Below are positions 1 to 5,077 of a stretch of 5,077 nucleotides of DNA, piece after piece. The DNA comes from Deltaproteobacteria bacterium. GTDB taxonomy: Bacteria > Desulfobacterota > DSM-4660 > Desulfatiglandales > HGW-15. The notes beneath the pieces were generated by a model, which had not been told where the DNA came from, did no database searches, and saw nothing but the letters and a program-made list of their open reading frames with translations. The position numbers and the translations under genes are program-made. Numbering within the stretch: position 1 is the stretch's first letter; each line of letters begins with the position of its first letter. Where the stretch lies: assembly GCA_016932235.1 (NCBI GenBank), contig JAFGDF010000210.1:1-5077 (forward strand), given 5' to 3'.

Positions 1-687
1 ACCGGTCTCAAAGATCCGCTCCTGGGACCTCAGGGATACTTCGAGACCTATTGCTCCAGCCATCATCCCGAATATTTGACCCTGGATCTGGGTAAGGAAT
101 TTTATACCAAGGGGATGCATAAGAAATACCCGTCCTGCTATACAAACCATAATGTAATCGAATGCGGTCTCGAAATAGTTGATGAGAACGATATAAACGC
201 GGACGACATTTCTGAAATAGTCATCGGCCTGCATCCGGACAGGTTAAACACTTTTGCCAACCAGCCCTTTATGCCCGGGGATTCTCAACAGAAGGCGCTC
301 TTCAATCAACACTATGGCGCCGCGAATGTCCTCCTGAGAAAAGCTTCCAGGCTGGAGCATTTCACAGAGGAAGCCGTGAGGGACCCTGAAGTCGTTGCCC
401 TGGCCGGGAAGGTAAAGGCCGTGAAATCTTCGCAACCGAACGGGGAGATTGAATTGATCGTGAAGATGAGGGATGGAAAGGAGTATTCAGCGGTATATAC
501 AAAACCCCAGTTTCATGGATACCCCATGTTTCCCCTGACAAAAGAGGAGCTGACAGAGAAATACTGGAATAATATCAATTTTTGTAATAAAATAATTAGA
601 AAAAACGCTGAAAAAGCACTCGAAATGATCGAAGATCTGGAAAACGTTGAAAATATAGGAGAGATAATCAAACTGCTAGTTGCTTAA
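1..687 (+). CDS. MmgE/PrpD family protein, C-terminal part (5' end outside window)
   Basis: The reading frame is open from base 1 with no stop, so the gene starts left of the window and 228 residues are visible. The TTG at 76 is inside the gene and is not a start. Family marks seen, numbered from the window edge: a GLKDPLLGPQGYF stretch at 2-14, like the G-x-x-GP...G-[FY]-F segment before the C-terminal domain; KYPSC at 42-46, matching the family's K-x-[YF]-P-x-C; NQHYGAAN at about 102-109; HFTEEAVRDPEV at about 120-131; and a C-terminal RDGK...PLTKEELTEKYW segment. Family members are usually about 450-480 residues, so roughly the C-terminal half is here. The family includes 2-methylcitrate dehydratase (PrpD), cis-aconitate decarboxylase and many uncharacterised dehydratase or isomerase-like enzymes in the cytoplasm. 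Nothing visible shows which substrate is used. It converges on the SDR gene, and their stop codons overlap in TTAA at 684-687. Confidence 0.88.
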   Translation, partial: TGLKDPLLGPQGYFETYCSSHHPEYLTLDLGKEFYTKGMHKKYPSCYTNHNVIECGLEIVDENDINADDISEIVIGLHPDRLNTFANQPFMPGDSQQKALFNQHYGAANVLLRKASRLEHFTEEAVRDPEVVALAGKVKAVKSSQPNGEIELIVKMRDGKEYSAVYTKPQFHGYPMFPLTKEELTEKYWNNINFCNKIIRKNAEKALEMIEDLENVENIGEIIKLLVA

Positions 688-1496
688 TGCGCCGGCTCAT
701 CTTTTTCAAATGCATTTTTTCTTCGTCTCATATAGTTATCCCAGTTCTGACCAGAAAGAAATTCTCCCCCGTCAATATCAAGGATCGAACCGGTGATCAT
801 TCTGGACCGGTTTGAGGCAAAGAATAATGCAGCCTCAGCAATGTCTTCAGGCCTGCATACATCTTTAAGGGGGTTTTTTTCCATAAAGACCTTTGCACTT
901 TCCAGGTTAGGGACCTTTCCCTTGCCTGTGAGGGTAAACCCGGGACAGATGGCATTAACATTTATCTTATAGGGACCGAGCTCAAAAGCAAGATGGCGTG
1001 TTAATCCGACGAGACCCGCCTTGGACGCTGTATATGAAGGGCATGACGCAAGGCTCATCTTTCTGGCTGCAAGGGATGAGATATTGACTATCTTACCCCC
1101 TCCCCTCCTTTTCATGGTCTCGATTACCGCCTTGGAACAATAAAAAGGTCCATCCAGATTGACGCCAAGGATATGATGCCACTGATCAGCGGTTAAATCC
1201 TCCGCCATACGGGCATATCCTATTCCGGCATTATTGACCAGGATATCTATGCCTCCCCATTCATTGATAATATGTTCCACCATCCGGCTGACTTCATCCT
1301 CCTTCGAGACATCGGCTGAGATGGGCAATGGACGGCGGCCCAGGGTTTTTATCTCCAAAGCGGTGGCTTCGGCGGTTTCGGATTTGATGTCATTTACCAC
1401 GACATCTGCGCCCTCCTGGGCGAATTTCAATGCAATGGCCTTCCCCATTCCCCAGCCAGCCCCTGTAACCAGGGCAATTTTTCCTTCAAGTTCCAT
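684..1496 (-). CDS. Short-chain dehydrogenase/reductase (classical SDR, probably NAD-dependent)
   Basis: This is a complete 270-residue classical SDR, a cytoplasmic oxidoreductase with a Rossmann fold acting on an alcohol/ketone pair. Visible marks: cofactor-binding TGAGWGMG at 11-18; acidic D36 at the end of beta-strand 2, which in the family usually favours NAD(H) over NADP(H); D62-V63 for adenine contact; NNAG at 88-91; and the catalytic set N113, S141 (possibly S140), Y155 and K159 in YTASK. CPG at 184-186 and the IDGG end of the core (241-244) are also present. A charged tail of about 25 residues follows, slightly longer than in FabG-type enzymes. The ATG at 1496 has a GGAG ribosome site at 1502-1505, five bases upstream, which supports this start. 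The overall look is FabG/sugar-dehydrogenase-like, but the substrate cannot be assigned. The gene lies 73 bp downstream of the LpxR-like gene on the same strand, so read-through from that operon is possible. Confidence 0.93.
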   Translation of the reverse strand: MELEGKIALVTGAGWGMGKAIALKFAQEGADVVVNDIKSETAEATALEIKTLGRRPLPISADVSKEDEVSRMVEHIINEWGGIDILVNNAGIGYARMAEDLTADQWHHILGVNLDGPFYCSKAVIETMKRRGGGKIVNISSLAARKMSLASCPSYTASKAGLVGLTRHLAFELGPYKINVNAICPGFTLTGKGKVPNLESAKVFMEKNPLKDVCRPEDIAEAALFFASNRSRMITGSILDIDGGEFLSGQNWDNYMRRRKNAFEKDEPAH

Positions 1497-1501
1497 ATTA
1501 A

Positions 1502-1505
1502 CTCC
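1502..1505 (-). promoter_or_regulatory. Ribosome binding site of the SDR gene
   Basis: The minus strand reads GGAG here, five bases before the ATG at 1496. It fixes the start of the SDR and agrees with the start of its first beta-strand (KIALVTG). Confidence 0.7.
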
Positions 1506-1512
1506 ATATATA

Positions 1513-1540
1513 ATCGTATAAGAATAAGGATCATCTCCAA
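1513..1540 (-). promoter_or_regulatory. Possible weak promoter for the SDR gene
   Basis: On the minus strand, TTGGAG (1535-1540) and TACGAT (1513-1518) are separated by 16 bases, in an AT-rich stretch just upstream of the SDR ribosome site. Only some positions match the sigma-70 consensus (TTG of -35; TA..AT of -10). This is a guess, based mostly on position. Confidence 0.22.
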
Positions 1541-1546
1541 TTTAGT

Positions 1547-1559
1547 TGATCGATGATCA
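1547..1559. repeat. Short inverted repeat TGATC-gat-GATCA between LpxR-like and SDR genes
   Basis: There is a perfect 5-bp inverted repeat with a 3-base centre, 11 bp after the stop of the LpxR-like gene. A second arm (GATCATC at 1529-1535) can instead pair with GATGATC at 1552-1558, with a 16-base loop. It could be an operator, part of a weak transcript-end structure, or chance. No T-run typical of an intrinsic terminator directly follows. Confidence 0.3.
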
Positions 1560-1569
1560 GGATTTAAGG

Positions 1570-2589
1570 TCAAAAGTTATAGGATAGACAGAGAGATCCG
1601 AATATATCGTCGCTTTCCTGCCCCTTAAACTCCCTGGTACGGAATATCTGGGTATAACTTGCGCGAAATCTTTTCCATTGAAGCGCAATACCCGCCTGGA
1701 TATCGCCAACTAATAACTTTCTGTCTACTGAATGACTTTCCCTGAAACTGTTACCGTCAAGGAAGATATTTTGGAGCACGATTCGTCCCTCCATGCCCGC
1801 AAACAGATACCAGTTAAAACCCTCCTGTGAACTGAAATACCCGCCTCCCGGGAGACTCGGACGGATACGCGGGGGACCGAAATCATCCTTAAGGTCCTGT
1901 CCCAGTCGAACAATATAACCCGCGGCGCCATAGGTAAATACATTGCCCAGGCTCCCTCCGAAATGGGGGATTATGTCAACTTCAAGGCCCGGCAAAATGC
2001 TTTTTCTGGCAAAACGCCTGGCCTGTTCGTAATATAGGACAAAACCCGGTTCGTTTTTCAGTTGATTGTCCCATCCTTCAGGCACGTGGAGACCGAACAG
2101 GGAGTGCCAGAAGGTTTGAATATCTTCGGCCAATGACGCGGGGCCGACCATTCCGACCTCCAGTTGAAGCTTGTCATAGCGTTTGGTTCCCTTGTTCACA
2201 ACAAGACCGAAACCCATGTACAGCCACCCGGCATAGGGTCTCTGCCCTTCCACTATCCTGGGAGAGCAGGTATTATCGGGCGTATACAGATTTTGTCCGA
2301 TGGAGATGCCGGCCCTCCCTTTGAGACCTTTAACAGGTTCTTGTTCATTATCTTTCACTCTGAACCAGGGAAGTTTGTCTGCCGCGTTTGATATCCAGGA
2401 AATAGGTCCGGTAAGAAATTCTATGCGAGTACCGTGGGTGAAGTGCCTGTCGGTTCCTCCGCCGAAAAAATCATTTTCAAAATGCAGGTTTACAACATGG
2501 CCGGGATCGCTTGCCCATACCGGTGCCGGTAAGGTTAATGACCATAGAAGAACGGAAGTCAGGACGGTGATAAGATTACGGCGGTTCAT
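1570..2589 (-). CDS. LpxR/DUF2219-like outer-membrane protein, putative lipid A 3'-O-deacylase
   Basis: The protein has 339 residues. It has a signal peptide: basic MNRR, a hydrophobic core at about 6-20, and a likely cut after VWA at 24-26. It ends in Phe (SYNF), as outer-membrane beta-barrels commonly do. The family pattern is clear: ENDFF at 38-42, TDRHFTHG at 46-53, QNLYTP at 99-104, RPYAGWLY at 117-124, GP...DIQTFWH at 149-162 and WDNQL at 173-177. By alignment from memory with Salmonella LpxR, N39, D40, T51 and H162 correspond to its active-site N9, D10, T34 and H122. The residue matching D11 is Phe. LpxR removes the 3'-acyloxyacyl chain of lipid A in the outer membrane, using Ca2+. Many DUF2219 proteins are untested, so deacylase activity is inferred from family and residues. 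Its ATG overlaps the upstream membrane-protein gene by four bases (ATGA) and has only a weak ribosome site (GAG), which points to translational coupling. Confidence 0.85.
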   Translation of the reverse strand: MNRRNLITVLTSVLLWSLTLPAPVWASDPGHVVNLHFENDFFGGGTDRHFTHGTRIEFLTGPISWISNAADKLPWFRVKDNEQEPVKGLKGRAGISIGQNLYTPDNTCSPRIVEGQRPYAGWLYMGFGLVVNKGTKRYDKLQLEVGMVGPASLAEDIQTFWHSLFGLHVPEGWDNQLKNEPGFVLYYEQARRFARKSILPGLEVDIIPHFGGSLGNVFTYGAAGYIVRLGQDLKDDFGPPRIRPSLPGGGYFSSQEGFNWYLFAGMEGRIVLQNIFLDGNSFRESHSVDRKLLVGDIQAGIALQWKRFRASYTQIFRTREFKGQESDDIFGSLCLSYNF

Positions 2590-3014
2590 TTTTTACTCAG
2601 GATAAAGAAAAAGACTGTTAAAATGGCGCATAAAACAGAAGGGATGATCCAGAGATTCAATCTCTCCTTAAAAACATAGTAACCGACAAATAGCGCAGGT
2701 ATCAGCATGGCTGAAAGAGAGGCTATGAGCCAGTAGCTTGCTCCATATCTGTTTATGATGATATATGCCATGATATTTATGGAAAAAACACCGACAGCGG
2801 CAAAGATAATAAAGGGCCAGTTTTTGAGAAAGTAATTCTGCTCTATCCCACCATATAGATAACCGGCCATGATAAATAGAAAGGCGGAGCAGAGGTTAAA
2901 AGAACCGGCAAAGATGAAAGGGTTTTGGGAATACGCCTTTTTAAAACCATATATCAAAGGGATATTGGCGACTCCTACAAGGATGGCGAGAAGTACCGGT
3001 ATTATTGCTTTCAT
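2586..3014 (-). CDS. Small EamA/DMT-superfamily membrane protein (five helices, single-domain)
   Basis: The protein has 142 residues and is strongly hydrophobic, with five likely membrane helices at about 3-23, 33-53, 66-87, 93-114 and 121-139, and a short basic end (SKK). The arrangement, with the VFKER segment (114-118) between the last two helices, fits one EamA repeat of the drug/metabolite transporter superfamily. Most EamA transporters have two such repeats, so this would need to work as a dimer, as single-repeat and SMR-type members do. The Glu in helix 1 that is essential in EmrE-type multidrug pumps is absent (helix 1 carries N17), so drug export is not supported. The substrate is unknown. 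Coupling to an outer-membrane lipid A deacylase-like gene makes a lipid or lipid-linked substrate conceivable, but this is inference. ATG 3014 is preceded by AGAGGA five bases upstream. Confidence 0.8.
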   Translation of the reverse strand: MKAIIPVLLAILVGVANIPLIYGFKKAYSQNPFIFAGSFNLCSAFLFIMAGYLYGGIEQNYFLKNWPFIIFAAVGVFSINIMAYIIINRYGASYWLIASLSAMLIPALFVGYYVFKERLNLWIIPSVLCAILTVFFFILSKK

Positions 3015-3019
3015 CTGGG

Positions 3020-3025
3020 TCCTCT
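3020..3025 (-). promoter_or_regulatory. Ribosome binding site of the EamA-like gene
   Basis: The minus strand reads AGAGGA, with five bases to the ATG at 3014. This supports that start and a 142-residue product. Confidence 0.7.
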
Positions 3026-3030
3026 GTACG

Positions 3031-3049
3031 GTATAAGGGTTCTGAGAAC
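3031..3049 (-). promoter_or_regulatory. Possible -10 box with adjoining palindrome upstream of the EamA-LpxR pair
   Basis: The minus strand carries TTATAC (3031-3036), a fair -10 element. Two bases upstream of it lies the perfect palindrome GTTCT-n-AGAAC (3039-3049). A repressor bound there would cover the space between -10 and -35. No convincing -35 box is seen at 16-18 bases, so promoter status is weak. The palindrome itself is certain; its role is inference. Confidence 0.3.
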
Positions 3050-3073
3050 GGAGGAGCCTGATAGTTAGCGCTC

Positions 3074-3098
3074 ATCCATAAACTAACAGTTTCTGGAT
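3074..3098. repeat. 25-base hairpin between PEP carboxykinase and EamA-like genes
   Basis: Arms ATCCA (3074-3078) and AAACT (3080-3084) pair with AGTTT (3088-3092) and TGGAT (3094-3098), around a three-base loop AAC and one T/C mismatch. That gives a 10-pair stem 26-50 bases after the PEP carboxykinase stop. On the minus strand it is not followed by a T-run, so it is not a standard intrinsic terminator. It could protect the 3' end of the transcript or be a binding site, or it could separate the two transcription units by another route. Confidence 0.45.
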
Positions 3099-3123
3099 AG
3101 ATCCTAATTTAAAGAGAACCGCA

Positions 3124-5077
3124 TTAGAGCCCTTCCATGACCTGTTCAACGGAAACAATCGACCCATATTTCGCCTTCAATGCTTCAAGTCCCTTTTTTT
3201 GTTTATCATAAATCTTGAACACCCTGTTCGGTATATTTTGCTCTTTTCTGTAAGCCTCTTCCTGAAGATCGATCCTTGCCAGGATGTTATCAATATAGAA
3301 GGCGAACTGTTTATCATAAAGATCCTTTGGGTATTCCTTTTCAATACCTTCAAACAGATCTTTAAGGTCCTGATATTTCGGGATCAGCCCTATGGGAGTT
3401 TCAATGGCTTCCACATCATTGTTGGCCCTTTTTTCAAGCCACCCCAGCCAGACCTTTACATCCCTCTTTTCCCCCAGGAGCTTATCCCCGGACCCTCCGC
3501 GGGCCCCGTGGGTCAGGAAGTAATTCAGTCCGGCTATAATGGGTTTTTCGAGGAGTCTTTCGGAATTGAAGAACTGGAACTGGGCGCTCATATAGTCTGA
3601 AAGCGGACCCGGGATAAAAGGCTCGTTCGCCCAGGGCTGGCGCCTGACGCCCCGGGCCCCTATCTCGGTTGCGGTCGCCGCGGATAATACCGACGCCCCT
3701 ATTATGACACCCTGATCGGGATTTATTGCCACCCATACAGGCGGCATGGTATCGGCATCTCGGCCGCTGTATGTTATAACCTTGATCTGAATCCCATTGG
3801 GGTCTTCAGCGGCCTCCTGGTTATAATTGCCGATAGCACTGTTTGAAAGGGTACATCGGGAATTGGGATGGGACATGGGAACAGGCATGCCTTTTTCATC
3901 TGTTTTTCCTTCCCACCATTCACCCTGAAAGTTGATCCCTTTTTTAGGAGGCTCTTCCCCGTTTCCTACCCAGTGGGGCACATTGTCATCATCTATAAGG
4001 ACATTCGACCATATAACCTCGGTGCCTTCTTCTCTAAGGCATTTCATCAGGGCCGGATCGCCTTCACGATTTACATCCTGAACAATACCGAATATCCCGC
4101 ATTCAGGGTTGATGGCCCTTAGTGTCCCGTCTTCCCCGATCCAGAGCTGGGCAAGATCATCACCGATAAAATCAGATCCGACCATGGCCGTTGTTGTCTT
4201 TCCGCAACCCGAGGGCGCTGCGCCGGCAAAATAGGTCTTTTTGCCTCCCGGCCCCGTTAGACCGGTAATAAACATATGTTCTGAAAGTTCTTTTTCTCTA
4301 TTGTAATATGTGGCGAGATCCACGGCGAACCGGTGGTTGCCCTTTTTGAGAAGCAGGGTGTTGCCGGCATAGGTGCAGAACATGGAGAATGTCGTCAGCC
4401 AGCTCCTGTCCATAAAGACCCTGGCATTGGGCAGGTCTTCCGGCCTGTTGAGTCCCTCGCTGTGGACATTTGTCAGAATGAATCCCTTTCTCTTCGCTTC
4501 CTCGTCAAATCCGTCATACACATGTCTGTAAAGTATGTTGGCGGAGTGCATGACATAGGTGGATGTGGTGATTTCAAGGGCGGGGACAGAGGCGGGGGCG
4601 CCGATGGGGCCGCGGCTGAAGAATCCAACTAACAGGGTTTGGCCTCTTGCTATGCCGGTAAATTTTGTCCGGATATATTCTAAGGCCTCCTGTCTCAGGA
4701 TGTTTTTGGCAAGGATACTGGTCTCTTCATCCTCATTTACAATATAGAAGGTCCTGTCGATGATACGGGCCTGTTCCTGGGGCAGATCAAAGTGTATGGT
4801 ATGGCCTCTCATGGCAAGAGGTTTTTCTTCTCCCTTTTTCAGGCTAATCTCCCTGATTCTCTGCAAATCCTTTTCCGACCCGGTATTCACAAAAACCGTA
4901 TCCGGGTCCATCAGGGAAACGGCATTGGCTATTTTCAAGAGGGCTTCTTTATTTGTAATCCTGTTCAGCTTTTCCAGACCCTCTTTATCACATTTCTTTT
5001 TAAAGAGAGCTATCGCGTCTTCAAGGGCCTTTACCCCTCCAATTTCAGAAAGGATATCTACCCCTGTTTTTAGCTTA
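3124..5077 (-). CDS. pckG: Phosphoenolpyruvate carboxykinase, GTP-type family (start outside window)
   Basis: It converts oxaloacetate plus a nucleoside triphosphate to PEP and CO2 (or the reverse) in the cytoplasm. The frame is open to the right edge: 46 codons lie upstream of the TTG at 4938 with no stop and no ATG/GTG/TTG, so that TTG is internal and at least 650 residues exist. Numbering from that TTG, by remembered alignment with human PCK1: R58 (R87), YAGN 190-193 (YGGN 235-238), K199 (K244), H221 (H264) and D261 (D311) as metal/substrate ligands, P-loop APSGCGKTT 241-249 with C245, K247 and T248 (C288, K290, T291), INPECGIFG 276-284, NSR 359-361 (R405) and R393 (R436). The P-loop departs from the usual FPSACGKTN. 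The guanine-binding FLWPGFGEN segment after NYF (472-474) is replaced by a Gly/Lys-rich stretch (478-491), so use of GTP is not certain. The gene is followed by a 109-bp gap with a hairpin. Confidence 0.92.
   Translation of the reverse strand, partial: KLKTGVDILSEIGGVKALEDAIALFKKKCDKEGLEKLNRITNKEALLKIANAVSLMDPDTVFVNTGSEKDLQRIREISLKKGEEKPLAMRGHTIHFDLPQEQARIIDRTFYIVNEDEETSILAKNILRQEALEYIRTKFTGIARGQTLLVGFFSRGPIGAPASVPALEITTSTYVMHSANILYRHVYDGFDEEAKRKGFILTNVHSEGLNRPEDLPNARVFMDRSWLTTFSMFCTYAGNTLLLKKGNHRFAVDLATYYNREKELSEHMFITGLTGPGGKKTYFAGAAPSGCGKTTTAMVGSDFIGDDLAQLWIGEDGTLRAINPECGIFGIVQDVNREGDPALMKCLREEGTEVIWSNVLIDDDNVPHWVGNGEEPPKKGINFQGEWWEGKTDEKGMPVPMSHPNSRCTLSNSAIGNYNQEAAEDPNGIQIKVITYSGRDADTMPPVWVAINPDQGVIIGASVLSAATATEIGARGVRRQPWANEPFIPGPLSDYMSAQFQFFNSERLLEKPIIAGLNYFLTHGARGGSGDKLLGEKRDVKVWLGWLEKRANNDVEAIETPIGLIPKYQDLKDLFEGIEKEYPKDLYDKQFAFYIDNILARIDLQEEAYRKEQNIPNRVFKIYDKQKKGLEALKAKYGSIVSVEQVMEGL

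Noticed and set aside
76..687. Reading the MmgE/PrpD region as a short complete gene starting at the TTG at 76
   Set aside because: The frame stays open to base 1, and the upstream residues match the family's G-P...G-[FY]-F segment, so it is a partial view of a full-length gene.
688..725. GCCGGC followed by a T-rich stretch just past the MmgE/PrpD stop, considered as a terminator
   Set aside because: The palindrome has no room for a loop, and the flanking ATG/CAT pairing is broken by a mismatch; it lies in the SDR coding sequence (about 690-725).
2133..2605. Plus-strand open frames opposite the LpxR-like gene
   Set aside because: Their composition is irregular, with no ribosome sites and no recognisable domains; the opposite strand has a signal peptide and family motifs.
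3199..3600. Plus-strand open frame of 133 codons opposite the PEP carboxykinase gene, with others at 3868-4122 and 4333-4632
   Set aside because: They lie wholly inside a strongly conserved enzyme gene, match no family I recognise, and are explained by the codon usage of the opposite strand.
1..5077. CRISPR arrays, tRNA/rRNA genes, insertion sequences, phage or toxin-antitoxin features
   Set aside because: There are no regularly spaced repeats, no terminal inverted repeats or transposase motifs, and no small paired genes; coding sequence covers nearly all of the window.

Overview
The window reads as ordinary chromosomal DNA from an anaerobic-type Gram-negative bacterium. An outer-membrane lipid A deacylase-like protein with a signal peptide and terminal Phe implies an outer membrane. 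The mix of a PEP carboxykinase, an MmgE/PrpD protein and a short-chain dehydrogenase, with moderate GC by eye, would fit a Desulfobacterota (former Deltaproteobacteria) genome rich in organic-acid metabolism. That lineage assignment is inference and cannot be proven from five genes.

Layout: one gene is on the plus strand and four are on the minus strand. Bases 1-687 (+) are the 3' half of an MmgE/PrpD-family gene whose start lies left of the window. It converges on a complete SDR oxidoreductase gene (684-1496, -), and the two stop codons interlock in a TTAA. After a 73-bp gap comes an LpxR/DUF2219-like outer-membrane protein (1570-2589, -). Its ATG overlaps the TGA of a small five-helix EamA/DMT-type membrane protein (2586-3014, -), so these two form a translationally coupled pair. 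A 109-bp gap holding two inverted repeats separates that pair from a PEP carboxykinase gene (3124 to the right edge, -). The reading frame of that gene stays open to the window edge, so its true start is outside.

Function together: PEP carboxykinase links the C4-dicarboxylate pool to PEP. The SDR and MmgE/PrpD proteins look like catabolic enzymes for organic or acyl substrates, but their substrates cannot be read from sequence. The EamA-LpxR pair suggests an envelope-lipid role. I found no CRISPR array, tRNA, rRNA, mobile element or clear new system. The points most worth checking are the missing guanine-binding motif in the PEP carboxykinase and the coupled transporter/deacylase pair.
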